Position numbers and translations under genes: made by a program
In this document: positions 38,720 through 48,962 of the stretch, in pieces
How positions within the stretch are numbered: the stretch's first letter is position 1
Layout: the number at the start of each line of letters is the position of its first letter
The notes under the pieces: generated by a model
Told to the model about the DNA's origin: nothing
The model's database searches: none
What the model saw: only the letters and a program-made list of their open reading frames with translations
Source: Carnobacterium mobile DSM 4848
Lineage (GTDB): Bacteria > Bacillota > Bacilli > Lactobacillales > Carnobacteriaceae
Reading direction: 5' to 3'
NCBI RefSeq assembly: GCF_000744825.1
Contig: NZ_JQMR01000001.1
Location: 1,296,501 to 1,360,500 of the forward strand
DNA length: 64,000 bases

Positions 38720-38801
38720 CTTATCACCTAACTTTTTTTAATTTCTGCTATTTCTCTAGTATTGTTGCTGTTTAAGGGTCTTCGTCATTCAATCCTTAAT
38801 C

Positions 38802-38829
38802 ATTATAGCACTCAAAAAAACAATGTCTG
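38802..38829 (-). promoter_or_regulatory. Promoter of the ftsEX operon
   Basis: On the minus strand TGC-TATAAT (extended -10; TATAAT complements 38802-38807) lies 16 bp from CAGACA (complement of 38824-38829), 83 bp upstream of ftsE. Confidence 0.6.
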
Positions 38830-39034
38830 TTGTAGTTTGTTTACAAATACATTTCAAAGTGTCGCAGTACTGTAACGAACTGTATTATTTCCGCCATTTT
38901 TTACACACATTTTTCCAATCACCACTATAACCTTTTATTATCCTCTAAAACCAATTGCTATCTCCCCTAAATAAACTTATACACCCTTTAAATTGGGAAA
39001 TCATTTTTCGTTTATTACAGTGGCTTCACACAAA

Positions 39035-39066
39035 AAAACTGTCAAAATGGATTCTTTGACAGTTTT
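39035..39066 (-). terminator. Terminator after prfB
   Basis: A perfect 12-bp stem (39035-39046 with 39055-39066) with an 8-nt loop, about 30 bp beyond the stop. Confidence 0.75.
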
Positions 39067-39095
39067 ATGACAAAACTCACTTAATTTTAATTTTT

Positions 39096-40197
39096 TTACG
39101 CTAATGTGCTTCTCAAATAGGCTTGAATAAATGGATCTAGGTCTCCATCCATGACACTTGTAATATTTCCTGTTTCATAATTGGTTCTATGATCTTTGAC
39201 CATTGTATAAGGATGAAACACATACGATCTGATTTGAGAGCCCCATCCGATTTCTTTTTGTTCTCCTCTGATTTCAGCCATTTCTTTTTCTTTTTCTTCT
39301 ACTTCTAGTTGATGCAGTTTGGCTTTCAACATGCTCATGGCTTGTTCTCGGTTCTTCATTTGTGAACGCTGTGCTTGGCTGGCTACCACTACTCCACTAG
39401 GAATATGCGTGATCCGAATAGCAGAATCTGTTTTATTAATGTGTTGTCCACCTGCTCCGCTAGCCCGGTACGTATCAACCTTTAGATCATCTGGATTGAT
39501 ATCAATATCTATGTTTCCTTCTAATTCCGGAATAACGTCGATTGAAACAAAAGAAGTATGTCTGCGTCCCGCTGAATCAAAAGGGGAGATCCGTACTAAA
39601 CGATGCACTCCTTTTTCAGCTTTCAAATAACCGTAAGCATTCCGTCCTTTGATCAATAAAGTCACGCTCTTAATCCCTGCTTCATCTCCGCTTTGGTAAT
39701 CCAATACTTCAATTTTAAATCCTTTTTTTTCTGCCCAGCGTGTATACATGCGTAACAGCATGCTGCCCCAGTCCTGTGATTCGGTTCCGCCGGCTCCTGG
39801 ATGCAATTCAATGATTGCATTATTTTTATCATACGGACCACTCAACAACATGTCCAGTTCATATTGATCTAAAGCTTCAAAAAAGGTCTCCGCTTCTTGA
39901 GATAATTCCTTTTCTAGTTCCGGGTCGTTTTCTTCTTTAACCATTTCCAGCATCAGTTCTAACTCTTCTTGTTTTTCTTCTAGTTGTTTAAAATGAGAAT
40001 ATTTTTCTTTCACAACATTTGCTTCATTAATTAACGTTTGGGCTTTTTGTGCATCATTCCAAAATGCAGGATCTGTCATTTGGTGGTCGTATTCAGCAAT
40101 GGTCTGTTCCAGATTCTCTAAGTCAAAGAGACCTCCTGTAACCGGCGATTTTTTCTTTAGCTGTTTCTATCTTATTTCTAATTTCACTTATTTCCAT
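39096..40197 (-). CDS. prfB: Peptide chain release factor 2 with programmed +1 frameshift
   Basis: RF2 releases peptides at UGA and UAA. The gene starts at the ATG at 40197 ([16 protein letters not shown]). After 24 codons it meets CTT-TGA-C (in-frame TGA at 40123-40125) preceded by the internal Shine-Dalgarno AGGAGG. A +1 shift onto GAC joins the main frame and gives 366 residues, the standard length. The SPF tripeptide (RISPFDS) for stop recognition and the catalytic GGQ ([10 protein letters not shown]) are present. Low RF2 favours the shift, so the gene is autoregulated. Without the shift the main frame appears to begin only at MTDPAFWN. Confidence 0.97.
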
Positions 40198-40237
40198 TTT
40201 AATTGCTCCTCATCTTTACTAGTTGTTAATGGTTAGT

Positions 40238-40276
40238 GATAAAAACACGATTCGTTGAACAAATCGTGTTTTTATC
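40238..40276 (-). terminator. Terminator after secA
   Basis: A perfect 15-bp stem (40238-40252 with 40262-40276) with T5 in its distal arm on the minus strand, 5 bp past secA. Confidence 0.75.
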
Positions 40277-40281
40277 ATTTT

Positions 40282-42807
40282 TTAAGCTTTACCATGACAA
40301 TTTTTGTATTTTTTTCCGCTGCCGCATGGGCATGGATCGTTCCGTCCTACTTTTGAACTATCAATTTTGATTGGTTTTTTCTTTGCTTCTTTCACTACTT
40401 GTCCATCACCCGTAGAGTGAGCAGCTGTTCCTTTAGCTACTTGTTCTCTTTGCAAGTTTTGACGAATTTGTGATTTCATCAGCAAACGCGTAACGTCATA
40501 ATCAATCGCAGCAATCATTTCCTCAAACAATCTAAAACCTTCTGTTTGATATTCTACTAATGGGTTAGACTGGCCATACGCCACTAAGCCGATGCCTTGA
40601 CGCAATTGATCCATCGTATCGATATGATCTGTCCATTTGCTGTCGACCACTCGCAAAATAACGACTTTTTCAAATTCCAGCACTTGTTCTGTACCATTCA
40701 ATTGTTGTTCTTTTTCAGCATAGATTTTTTCAGCTGCTTCCATTAAAAGTGTTTGAATTTCAGCTGCTGATTTGCCTTCTAAATCACTTAAACTTAAATC
40801 ATCCGGATGTACAACCGCTGAATGAGCAAAGTCTAAAATACTTTGCAGGTTCCACTCTTCTTTAGGACCTTGTGTATGCAATTGGACCATGCGTTCAATG
40901 GCACGTTGAATCATTGGTATTGTTACCTTTTTCAACGACTCTTGTTCCATAATGACTTCTAGTCTTTGTTTATACATAATTTCACGTTGTTCCCGCATCA
41001 CATCATCATATTGCAAAACGTTTTTACGCGTATCGTAGTTGTTCCCTTCTACTCGTTTTTGAGCAGATTCTACTTGACGAGAGATCATTTTGCTTTGAAT
41101 GACTGCATCTTCATCTTGAACTTTTAGCCGCTCTAAAACAGCTTGGATTCGTTCAGAACCGAAACGTCTCATCAAATCATCTTCTAAAGAAAGATAAAAT
41201 TGGGTAACACCAGGATCTCCTTGACGACCAGCACGACCACGTAATTGGTTATCGATCCGACGTGATTCATGACGTTCTGTCCCGATAACACAAAGACCGC
41301 CTACTTCACGGACACCTGCACCTAACTTGATGTCAGTTCCACGTCCAGCCATGTTAGTTGCAATAGTAATAGAACCTTTTTGCCCAGCATTTGTAATAAT
41401 TTCTGCCTCTTTAAAGTGATTTTTAGCGTTTAGCACTTCATGCGGGATCCGAGCTTGTTTTAATAAGCCGGAAAGCAATTCAGAAGTTTCAACTGCCACT
41501 GTACCAACCAAAATCGGTTGCCCAGTAGCATGGCGTTCTTTAATTTCTTCTACTACTGCTTCAAACTTGCTGATTAAAGAAGGATACAACAGATCCGGCC
41601 GGTCATCACGAATCAATGGTCGATTGGTTGGAATAGAAACGACATTGATGTTATAAATTTCCCGGAACTCTTCTTCTTCTGTTTTTGCTGTTCCTGTCAT
41701 CCCAGCTAGTTTCTTATACATTCTAAAGAAATTTTGGAATGTAATATTAGCCATTGTTTTTGATTCATTTTGGATCGTTACGCCCTCTTTTGCTTCAATG
41801 GCTTGGTGCAAACCATCTGAATAACGGCGTCCTTCCATGATCCGTCCAGTAAATTGGTCAACGATCATGACTTTATCATCTTGAACCACATAATCAATAT
41901 CAAACAGCATAATGTAGTTGGCACGCAGCGCTTGGTCTAAATGATGAGTCAACGCTTGGTTTTCTACATCATATAGATTTTCTACTCGGAATGTTTTTTC
42001 AGCTTTTTCCATTCCAGTTTCTGTTAAGGCAACTGTTTTTGATTGAACATCTATCGTATAGTCTTCTTCTTCTTTTAGTCCTTTAACAAAAAAGTCCGTC
42101 CGTGTATAAAGAGTGGTAGATTTTTCAGCTTGTCCTGAAATAATCAACGGGGTTCTCGCTTCATCGATCAAAATCGAGTCTACTTCATCGACAATCGCAT
42201 AATTTAACGGACGTTGAACCATCTGTTCTTTATAAACGACCATATTATCTCTTAGGTAGTCAAAACCCATTTCATTATTGGTACTGTACATCACATCTGC
42301 TAAATAAGCTTCGCGCTTTTCTTCAGCTGATTTGGAATTCAAATTCAAGCCGACAGTTAAGCCTAGCCATTGGTATAATTCTCCCATTTCTACAGCATCA
42401 CGGCTGGCCAAATACTCATTGACAGTTACAACGTGGACTCCTTCGCCTGTTAAAGCATTAAGGTAAACCGGCATAGTAGCCGTTAAGGTTTTTCCTTCCC
42501 CCGTCTTCATTTCAGGGATATTTCCACGGTGCAAAGTCACACCCCCCATTAATTGGACACGGTAAGGATATAACCCTAATACCCGCTTAGCAGCTTCACG
42601 TACAACTGCAAATGCTTCCGGCAATAAATCATCCAGTGTTTCTCCTGCTTGATAACGTTTTTTGAATTCAGGTGTTTTTGCTTTTAGGCCTTCATCTGAC
42701 AAGGCAGCCATTTGATCTGCAAACGCTTCAATACGATCTGCTACTTTTCCTAAACTCTTTAGTTCTTTTTTGTCATTTTCAATTAGATTACGTAAAAAAT
42801 TAGCCAT
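40282..42807 (-). CDS. secA: Preprotein translocase ATPase SecA
   Basis: Motor of the general secretion pathway, pushing preproteins through SecYEG. 841 residues: Walker A MKTGEGKT near 101, DEAD-type box [15 protein letters not shown] near 206, helicase motifs ([10 protein letters not shown] near 486, [11 protein letters not shown] near 521) and a C-terminal SEC-C zinc motif [15 protein letters not shown]. Length is normal for Firmicutes SecA1. It lies between prfB and hpf, the conserved Firmicutes order. Confidence 0.98.
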   Translation of the reverse strand: MANFLRNLIENDKKELKSLGKVADRIEAFADQMAALSDEGLKAKTPEFKKRYQAGETLDDLLPEAFAVVREAAKRVLGLYPYRVQLMGGVTLHRGNIPEMKTGEGKTLTATMPVYLNALTGEGVHVVTVNEYLASRDAVEMGELYQWLGLTVGLNLNSKSAEEKREAYLADVMYSTNNEMGFDYLRDNMVVYKEQMVQRPLNYAIVDEVDSILIDEARTPLIISGQAEKSTTLYTRTDFFVKGLKEEEDYTIDVQSKTVALTETGMEKAEKTFRVENLYDVENQALTHHLDQALRANYIMLFDIDYVVQDDKVMIVDQFTGRIMEGRRYSDGLHQAIEAKEGVTIQNESKTMANITFQNFFRMYKKLAGMTGTAKTEEEEFREIYNINVVSIPTNRPLIRDDRPDLLYPSLISKFEAVVEEIKERHATGQPILVGTVAVETSELLSGLLKQARIPHEVLNAKNHFKEAEIITNAGQKGSITIATNMAGRGTDIKLGAGVREVGGLCVIGTERHESRRIDNQLRGRAGRQGDPGVTQFYLSLEDDLMRRFGSERIQAVLERLKVQDEDAVIQSKMISRQVESAQKRVEGNNYDTRKNVLQYDDVMREQREIMYKQRLEVIMEQESLKKVTIPMIQRAIERMVQLHTQGPKEEWNLQSILDFAHSAVVHPDDLSLSDLEGKSAAEIQTLLMEAAEKIYAEKEQQLNGTEQVLEFEKVVILRVVDSKWTDHIDTMDQLRQGIGLVAYGQSNPLVEYQTEGFRLFEEMIAAIDYDVTRLLMKSQIRQNLQREQVAKGTAAHSTGDGQVVKEAKKKPIKIDSSKVGRNDPCPCGSGKKYKNCHGKA

Positions 42808-43100
42808 TCATTTTTCTCCTCTGTTGTTGCTATTCTATAGGTAGTAGTTGATTCTATTTCATAAAGGTTCGTTTTTTGGGGTAGCTGCTTTTTTAATTTT
42901 TAACTTATATACTGACTTTTATTTTGACTATTGTCAATATCCTTATTAATTCTATCATTACTTATTCACAAATGAAACCTTTTTATAGTCAAAGTTAGTG
43001 GACAATCCTGCTTTTTAAGTGAAAAAGAAATAAAGAAAGAGTGCAGCTAGCTTTTAGGGCTAACTGCACTCTTTCTTTACATCACTCTTGATTCCAATTT
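42808..43100. other. secA leader and hpf terminator, no gene
   Basis: The 293-bp gap contains the hpf terminator (43032-43078). The rest is AT-rich and should carry the secA promoter and leader. I saw no open frame or riboswitch-like structure. Confidence 0.5.
43032..43078 (-). terminator. Terminator after hpf
   Basis: A 20-bp stem with one mismatch (43032-43051 with 43059-43078) and a 7-nt loop. Confidence 0.88.
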
Positions 43101-43649
43101 TTAATCTGTTTCGATTAAACCATATTTTCCGTCTTTACGACTATAGACTATACTTGTTCCGTTCGTTTCAGCATCTTCAAAAATAAAGAAATTGTGCCCT
43201 AACATATTCATTTGCAGAACAGCTTCTTCGCTATCCATTGGTTTCAATGACAAGCGTTTCGTTCTAACAATGTCCACGTCATTTTCAAGTTCTTCATCCA
43301 GTACTTCTTCCGCTGGAACTTGCATTTCAAAACCTTTTTCACGCGATTTACGGTTAATTTTGGTTTTGTATTTGCGCATTTGTCTTTCTAGCTTATCAAC
43401 TACAAGATCTACACTTCCATATAAATCAGGCGAGGTTTCTTCCGCACGTAAAACTAAATAAGGAAGAGGAATGGTTACCTCCACTTTCGCAGTTTTGTCA
43501 GAATAAGTTTTTAGGTTTACATGTGCTGTCGATTCTGGCACATCAGTAAAATAGCGTTCGATTTTACTGACTTTTTTTTCAACATAACTACGAATTGCTG
43601 CAGTTACCTCAATATTTTCGCCACGGATATTATATTTAAACATAAACAC
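43101..43649 (-). CDS. hpf: Long-form ribosome hibernation promoting factor
   Basis: 182 residues: N-terminal S30AE domain (about 1-100) that occupies the decoding site of the 30S subunit, a charged linker, and the C-terminal dimerisation domain (about 125-182, ending GKYGLIETD) that lets two 70S ribosomes form inactive 100S dimers. Both domains together define the long form. A strong sigma-A promoter lies about 75-105 bp upstream. Confidence 0.95.
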   Translation of the reverse strand: MFMFKYNIRGENIEVTAAIRSYVEKKVSKIERYFTDVPESTAHVNLKTYSDKTAKVEVTIPLPYLVLRAEETSPDLYGSVDLVVDKLERQMRKYKTKINRKSREKGFEMQVPAEEVLDEELENDVDIVRTKRLSLKPMDSEEAVLQMNMLGHNFFIFEDAETNGTSIVYSRKDGKYGLIETD

Positions 43650-43725
43650 TCTCCCCTTTCATCTGATTGTGTATCAGAATCAGCAACACCAGCTGGACCA
43701 CTCAACTGATGATTTGCTTAAATCA

Positions 43726-43754
43726 ATTATATAGGATAGCGCTTTAATTGACAA
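43726..43754 (-). promoter_or_regulatory. Sigma-A promoter of hpf
   Basis: On the minus strand TTGTCA (complement of 43749-43754) and TATAAT (complement of 43726-43731) are 17 bp apart, a near-consensus vegetative promoter. Confidence 0.8.
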
Positions 43755-43777
43755 ACAAAATATCCACTTCCCGAATA

Positions 43778-44479
43778 TTATCGTGCAATCGTGAAGGTTT
43801 CAACTGACTCGGCTTGAGCATCCAGCATCAACTCTGCTGCGTGAAACAACGTGCGTCCCGTTGTGTACACATCATCTATCAGAATAATTTTTTTGTTTCT
43901 GATTCGTTCTGCATCTCGTGGAGCCAGTTCAAAAGGTTGTTTGCTCATCATCCGCCCTTTGCGGTCTTTGCTTGACTGTTTTTCTCCTCTGCCAATATGC
44001 TTTAAAAGCGGTGCATACGTTACACCACCTGCTTGCAAGACAGCTTCTACTTGGTTAAACCCACGCAACTCCATGCTTTTTTTACTGACTGGGATAGGAA
44101 TGTATAATTTGCCTTTTTGAGGATAAGAATAAAAATACGCGTTTACTTCTGGAGCAAACACTTTTGCTAATCGATAATCCCCTTTATATTTAAATGCTTC
44201 GATCCATTCTTTTAAAAACGAATTATATTGGTAGAGAGCAGTATTTTTAAAAGTATAATTTGGATATATCAGTTGCCATTTTAGGCAATCGGAACAAAAA
44301 TTTCCAATCTCTTCCCATTCCCGGCAGCAGCCTGGACACACAGTCGAGCCAGCTAAATGGTTTAATTTTTGTTTACAGGTTCGGCATAGCGTTGTTGTTT
44401 TCAATTTCTTTAGTCTCACTATTTCCCTTAATAGTAGTTTTTCGGTTTCCTTTTTTCCGCACCACATACAGGTCAGCAT
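43778..44479 (-). CDS. comFC: ComFC-like phosphoribosyltransferase-domain competence protein
   Basis: 233 residues. Two N-terminal cysteine clusters (CMWCGKKE; CRTCKQKL...CPGCCREW...CSDC) bind zinc, and the C-terminal phosphoribosyltransferase fold has the PRPP loop IILIDDVYTTGRTL near 204. ComFC is needed for DNA uptake in naturally competent Firmicutes and interacts with ComFA. Its start overlaps the end of comFA by 7 bp. Presence of both genes suggests competence potential but regulation is not visible. Confidence 0.92.
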   Translation of the reverse strand: MLTCMWCGKKETEKLLLREIVRLKKLKTTTLCRTCKQKLNHLAGSTVCPGCCREWEEIGNFCSDCLKWQLIYPNYTFKNTALYQYNSFLKEWIEAFKYKGDYRLAKVFAPEVNAYFYSYPQKGKLYIPIPVSKKSMELRGFNQVEAVLQAGGVTYAPLLKHIGRGEKQSSKDRKGRMMSKQPFELAPRDAERIRNKKIILIDDVYTTGRTLFHAAELMLDAQAESVETFTIAR

Positions 44480-45819
44480 TTCTCTACCAACCCTCTTTCA
44501 AAGGCTAAACGGTTCATCTGCTTGATTTGTTTCACTGCTCTTTTGATCGCTTTTGTCTGTCCATAATAAAAAAATAAGACTGTACCGGTCGGAAAATCAC
44601 GATGTCTCCCCGCGCGCCCAGCAATTTGAACTAAAGCAGCTTCTGTAAAAGTAGGATCTTCCGCTCCTAAAACTAACACATCAATATCTTTAAAGGTCAC
44701 TCCGCGTTCAAGAATCGACGTTGTCAGCAACCAGTCATAATTTTCGTGGCGCATCGCCAATACTTTTTCTTTGCGCTCAGGATCCTCAGCATACACAGTT
44801 GCAAACTGCTTATCCGGATAAAGTTCTCTTAATTGTTCAGCTAATTTCTGCATCAAGGCAATATTGGGCAGGAAAATAAGGAAACGCCGTTTTTTTGCAA
44901 TCAATTGCTGGATGCAATAAAAAAACTTTCCTGTTGTTTTTTTCTGCCTGATTCTTTTCTGCCAGTTGCCATTCCAAATCAAATGAGGAACCGGTAAAGG
45001 AAAACCATGATAGCGAGCTGGTAAAATAGAAGCTGCTAAGGTGCCTTGCTTGATTTCGCGCTGCATTTTTTTGTCAGGGGTTGCTGATAAATAAATGAGG
45101 GAGCCATTGTCTTTTTTAGCTTTTTGAGCGGCAAACTGAAGCGTCTCGTCTATGTGAAAAGGAAAAGCATCTATTTCATCTATGATCAATACATCAAAAG
45201 CTTGTTTAAACCGCATCAATTGATGCGTTGTAGCCAGAACTAACTGTGTATAGCGATAAGACTCTTCTGTGCCGCCATAGAGAAGAACCTGAGGGACTTT
45301 TTGAAAAGCACTTGTTAATCTGGGAGCCAATTCCAGACAAACATCGACTCGCGGAGAAGCAATACAAATTCTTTTTTTAGACCGTAACGCCACTTCAATT
45401 CCTTTAAAAATCATTTCTGTCTTTCCCGCTCCCGTAGTTGCCCAGACCAGTCTTTTTCCGTCCTTTTCGATCGTAGCAACAAGTTCTTTTGATGCTTCTT
45501 GCTGTTGTCGTGATAACGTTCCATTCCAAGTAAGAATTGGTTCTTCTAATGGCAAAAACTGGTTTTGTTCTTTTTCAGTATACAAAATACTGCAGCGTTT
45601 GATTTTTCCCATCTGTAAGCAATTTGTACAATAATAACAGTCTGGCCCGCAGGAACAAGGAGCGGCTTGTCTTTTACTTCGCTCGCTCGTGCCGCATCTT
45701 CTACAGGTGAGCTGACCATTTAACTCGAAAAAACCTGATACTTGACTGATCGATCCCAATCCTTCTAACGGCTCGTTTATTTCCTCTAAAAGTACTTCTC
45801 GTCCGCTTAATATCGACAC
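44473..45819 (-). CDS. comFA: ComFA, DEAD-box ATPase for transforming-DNA import
   Basis: A helicase-like ATPase thought to pull single-stranded DNA through ComEC. An N-terminal four-cysteine zinc module (CRRCGTSE...CSCGPDCYYCTNC) is followed by Walker A ATTGAGKTEM, a DEID Walker B (IIDEIDAF), LSATPD, and C-terminal QIAGRAGRHRDFPTG. I set the start at the GTG at 45819, 4 nt after GGGAGG; the frame extends to a TTG at 45870 that would lie inside the degV terminator. About 448 residues, normal for the family. Confidence 0.9.
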   Translation of the reverse strand: MSILSGREVLLEEINEPLEGLGSISQVSGFFELNGQLTCRRCGTSERSKRQAAPCSCGPDCYYCTNCLQMGKIKRCSILYTEKEQNQFLPLEEPILTWNGTLSRQQQEASKELVATIEKDGKRLVWATTGAGKTEMIFKGIEVALRSKKRICIASPRVDVCLELAPRLTSAFQKVPQVLLYGGTEESYRYTQLVLATTHQLMRFKQAFDVLIIDEIDAFPFHIDETLQFAAQKAKKDNGSLIYLSATPDKKMQREIKQGTLAASILPARYHGFPLPVPHLIWNGNWQKRIRQKKTTGKFFYCIQQLIAKKRRFLIFLPNIALMQKLAEQLRELYPDKQFATVYAEDPERKEKVLAMRHENYDWLLTTSILERGVTFKDIDVLVLGAEDPTFTEAALVQIAGRAGRHRDFPTGTVLFFYYGQTKAIKRAVKQIKQMNRLAFERGLVEKC

Positions 45820-45858
45820 CAAACCTCCCACCTTTCTGCTCTCAAAGTAAAAGTACGC

Positions 45859-45887
45859 AAAAAAAAACAAAGTAGTTAAACTACTCT
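45859..45887 (-). terminator. Terminator between degV and comFA
   Basis: On the minus strand AGAGTAG-TTTAA-CTACTTT is followed by G and T9. Short stem but a long U tract. Confidence 0.7.
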
Positions 45888-45901
45888 GCTTTTTTTAGTT
45901 C

Positions 45902-46753
45902 CTATTTTGTTCGGTCTGCTACCCACGTCATGCCTAATGCTCCTTCGCCCAAATGAGTGCCGATTACCGGGCCGAAATGGCTTAATTCAAAGCGAACATC
46001 CGGAAAAGCTGTTTCCAACTGTTCTTTCCAAGCCTTAGCATGGTCTTCCGCGTTGCAATGAATAATCGTTGAAACGATGGGATAGCCGATTGTAAGGTCA
46101 TCGGCCAGCAAATTCTCAATCCGTTTTAAAGCTTTTTTCGATGTCCGTATTTTTTCAAATACGACGATTTGTTTGTTTTCAAAATACAAAATCGGCTTTA
46201 TTTTTAGTAATGACCCAATCATGGCTGCTCCGTTTGACAAGCGTCCGCCGCGTACTAGATGATTCAAATCATCCACTAAAAAATAAGCTTTCATGGTTTC
46301 TTGCATTTCTGCAAACGCTTGGAAAATTTCTTCAACACTTGCTCCAGCTTTTGCCATGCGAGCAGCTTCTAAAACGTAATAACCTTGAGCAGAACAGCTG
46401 ATTTCCGAATCAAAGGGATAAATAGCAATGTTTTCCATCATGTTGGCTACACTTACTACGTTTTGATAAGTTCCGCTGATTCCACTAGACAAGTGGATAC
46501 TAATAATGGCATCATATTCTTCAGCAAGTTCAGTGAATAAGGTAATAATTTGCCCAGTTGTGGGTTGCGAACTGGTCGGTAAAGATTCCATTGTTTTTAC
46601 TTTTTTAAAAAATTCTTTACTTTGGATATCCACTTCTTCTAAATAAACAGTATTATCTATTACAACAGAAAGTGGCAATTTATAAATTGAATTTTGTTCA
46701 TACTGCTCTTTAGTTAAATAAGCTGTACTATCGGTAACTATTGCAATTTTCAA
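45902..46753 (-). CDS. DegV-family fatty-acid-binding protein
   Basis: DegV/FakB proteins bind a fatty acid and present it to the kinase FakA for incorporation into phospholipid. 283 residues from a TTG at 46753 (KIAIVTDSTAYLTKEQ is the typical N-terminus; 41 further in-frame codons have no family similarity). Conserved TSQPTTGQ near 60-70, LSSGISGTYQN near 90 and HLGEGALGMTW at the C-terminus fit the lipid-binding fold. Its FakA partner is not in the window. It is divergent from the YigZ-family gene. Confidence 0.88.
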   Translation of the reverse strand: MKIAIVTDSTAYLTKEQYEQNSIYKLPLSVVIDNTVYLEEVDIQSKEFFKKVKTMESLPTSSQPTTGQIITLFTELAEEYDAIISIHLSSGISGTYQNVVSVANMMENIAIYPFDSEISCSAQGYYVLEAARMAKAGASVEEIFQAFAEMQETMKAYFLVDDLNHLVRGGRLSNGAAMIGSLLKIKPILYFENKQIVVFEKIRTSKKALKRIENLLADDLTIGYPIVSTIIHCNAEDHAKAWKEQLETAFPDVRFELSHFGPVIGTHLGEGALGMTWVADRTK

Positions 46754-47004
46754 TTTTACACCACGCGCCTTTTTCTTTTTGTCTTCAACGTTCAAATAAA
46801 GATTATACCACATCTTGTGTACCAAAAAAGAAGAAGTTTGTTTTCTTAAGAGTTTGTTCACAATAACTGGTTTCAATGACTAGCTTAGTCGTCTATTAAA
46901 GTTGATCGCCACTTTCTCTCTTCGCTTGTTCATTTCTATTTCTCAAGGTAAACTGGAGAAGAAGACGTTCATAAGTCGTTTATTTAGAAAAAGGAGTGTT
47001 TAGG

Positions 47005-47649
47005 TTGCTGAAAAGCTATTATACTATTGAAAAAGATGGGATAGTTGAAATTGAAATAAAAAAATCACGTTTTATTTGTCATTTAAAACGCGTTGCAACG
47101 GAAGCCGAAGCTCAAGATTATATCCAAACCCTAAAAAAAGAACATGTGAAAGCTAATCATAATTGTGTTGCTTATTTAATTGGAGACCATAATGAAATCC
47201 AACGTGCTTACGACGATGGTGAGCCTAGCGGAACGGCTGGGGTTCCAATGTTGGAAGTTTTAAAGAAACAAGAATTGAAAAATGTTGTGGCTGTTGTCAC
47301 ACGTTATTTTGGCGGAACAAAACTAGGTGCAGGCGGCCTTATCCGAGCTTATGGAAAAGCAGTCAGTACGGCTCTTGAAGAAATGGGCGTAGTAGAACGA
47401 AAGCTACAAACCGAAATGAAAGCGACGGTTCAGTATCCTGCTTCTGGCAAATTAGAAAATGATTTAAGAGAATCTGCTTATCGGATCAAAGAAATACTTT
47501 ATACAGACCAAGTTACTTTTGTTTGTTTTGTAGATGAAGCTGAAATCAACGTCTTTCAAAAAGAAGTAATCGATTGGACAAATGGACAAGTAGCTTTTTC
47601 CAAAGGCGAAAAAAGCTACCACGACTTAAAAAGAACCCCTGCTCAGTAA
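47005..47649 (+). CDS. YigZ/IMPACT-family protein
   Basis: About 214 residues. The N-terminal UPF0029/IMPACT domain has KSRFICHLKRV, NHNCVAYLIG, DDGEPSGTAGVPMLEVL and TRYFGGTKLGAGGLIRAYGKAV; a smaller C-terminal DUF1949-type domain follows. Bacterial members are of uncertain function, possibly linked to translation or proline peptides. I start at the TTG at 47005, with AAGGAG 8 nt upstream; the GTG at 46996 overlaps that site. Single-gene unit opposite the degV gene. Confidence 0.85.
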   Translation: MLKSYYTIEKDGIVEIEIKKSRFICHLKRVATEAEAQDYIQTLKKEHVKANHNCVAYLIGDHNEIQRAYDDGEPSGTAGVPMLEVLKKQELKNVVAVVTRYFGGTKLGAGGLIRAYGKAVSTALEEMGVVERKLQTEMKATVQYPASGKLENDLRESAYRIKEILYTDQVTFVCFVDEAEINVFQKEVIDWTNGQVAFSKGEKSYHDLKRTPAQ

Positions 47650-47846
47650 AAAAGAACCTATTACTAAAGAAGATCCGGTTAAATTTTTGGTACTTTAACG
47701 TTTTTGTATAGGGGTATTTCTCAGGCTCTCCATTATAAAGTTTAAGAAACTGTTATTTTTTTGAAGAAACTTCCACAATTTTTTTTATTGTGATAAAATG
47801 ATTAAGACTATTTTTAGTACAGTGCTCTAAACAGAGGAGAATGATT

Positions 47847-48908
47847 TTGAGAAGACAAAAGAAGACTACGCAATCTACTGCACCTATGCGGCAGCCTAAA
47901 CAAAAAAAGAAAAAAACGATTCTACTATTCTGCTTTTTATTGCCTATTATGCTGATTATTTTAGCAGGAGCTGTTTATTTCGCTAAACTATACGCTACTG
48001 CTCAAAATGCTGTTGATTCATCTTACCATACGCTTGATCGAAAAAAAGAAATAGAAGTTAATCCGTTAACCGAAACAACTTCCATTTTGATTATGGGGAT
48101 AGATGACAATGACAGCCGAGAACTGGGTAGTGCACGGACAGATTCGTTAATTTATCTCACCATTGACCCAACTAAACACAAAGTCAATATGATCAGTATC
48201 CCGCGAGATACATATACAGATATTGTTTACCAAGATACGGTCTACAATAAAGATAAAATCAATGCAGCTTATGTCAAAGGAGAAGAACAGGCTACGATTG
48301 AATCTGTTGAGCACCTGTTAAATGTTCCTATTCATTATTATGTTACCTTTAATTTTGATGCATTTTTAGAAATTATTGACGCTTTAGGCGGAATTGAAGT
48401 CGATGTACCGATTACTTTTTCTGAACAAAATGCTGCTGGCATCTTAGATCAAATCCATCTTGAAAAAGGATTGCAAACATTAAACGGTGAGCAAGCATTA
48501 GCTTTGGCCAGAACTCGGAAAATCGATAATGATGTCAAACGTGGTGAAAGACAACAATTGCTTATTCAAGCAATTGTCGACAAGGCTCTATCTGTTGGCT
48601 CTATTTCAAAATATTCTAATGCCATTACGGCTGTTGGTAAAAACATGAGAACTGATTTGCGTTTTGATGATATGCTAGGCATCGCTCAAACCGGCTTAGA
48701 TGGAAAATACGAATTTGAAAGTTATGTATTCGACTGGACGGACTTTATGTTAGACGACGCCAGTATGGTCGAGCTTTACCCGGACAGTGTTGATTTTATC
48801 AGTCATCGTTTGCGAGTGGCGTTGGGCTTGGATATAGCTGACGAACGGGATACATCAGATTACGAATTTCAAACAAATGGCTTATCCAATTATTATGGAG
48901 ATTATTGA
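47847..48908 (+). CDS. LytR-CpsA-Psr family wall-polymer ligase (copy 1)
   Basis: LCP proteins transfer teichoic acids or capsule from undecaprenyl phosphate to peptidoglycan outside the membrane. A Lys-rich cytoplasmic start (PKQKKKKT) precedes one membrane helix (about 27-48), then the LCP domain from about 75: TSILIMGIDDNDS, ARTDSLIYLTID, SIPRDTYTDI and the later LARTRKIDNDVKRGERQQ with arginines that hold the polyprenyl phosphate. The start may be the TTG at 47847 (GAGGAG 7 nt upstream) rather than the ATG at 47841. Converges on tagO. Confidence 0.92.
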   Translation: MRRQKKTTQSTAPMRQPKQKKKKTILLFCFLLPIMLIILAGAVYFAKLYATAQNAVDSSYHTLDRKKEIEVNPLTETTSILIMGIDDNDSRELGSARTDSLIYLTIDPTKHKVNMISIPRDTYTDIVYQDTVYNKDKINAAYVKGEEQATIESVEHLLNVPIHYYVTFNFDAFLEIIDALGGIEVDVPITFSEQNAAGILDQIHLEKGLQTLNGEQALALARTRKIDNDVKRGERQQLLIQAIVDKALSVGSISKYSNAITAVGKNMRTDLRFDDMLGIAQTGLDGKYEFESYVFDWTDFMLDDASMVELYPDSVDFISHRLRVALGLDIADERDTSDYEFQTNGLSNYYGDY

Positions 48909-48916
48909 TACTGATA

Positions 48917-48962
48917 AAAAAACCACTAAATTCCCTCTCTATTGAGAATTTAGTGGTTTTTT
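48917..48962. terminator. Bidirectional terminator between LCP copy 1 and tagO
   Basis: A perfect 17-bp stem (48917-48933 with 48946-48962) with A6/T6 ends serves both convergent genes and overlaps the tagO stop. Confidence 0.9.

Larger units (their letters stand above)
38720..39095. other. Gap between ftsE and prfB: promoter and terminator only
   Basis: Holds the ftsE promoter (38802-38829) and the prfB terminator (39035-39066). Bases 38830-39034 are AT-rich with no open frame or clear structure; a direct TACAGT repeat spaced by 4 bp (about 38870-38890) is the only visible motif. Confidence 0.6.

Noticed and set aside
44473-45870. TTG at 45870 as comFA start
   Set aside because: It falls in the degV terminator U tract with no ribosome site; the GTG at 45819 follows GGGAGG.
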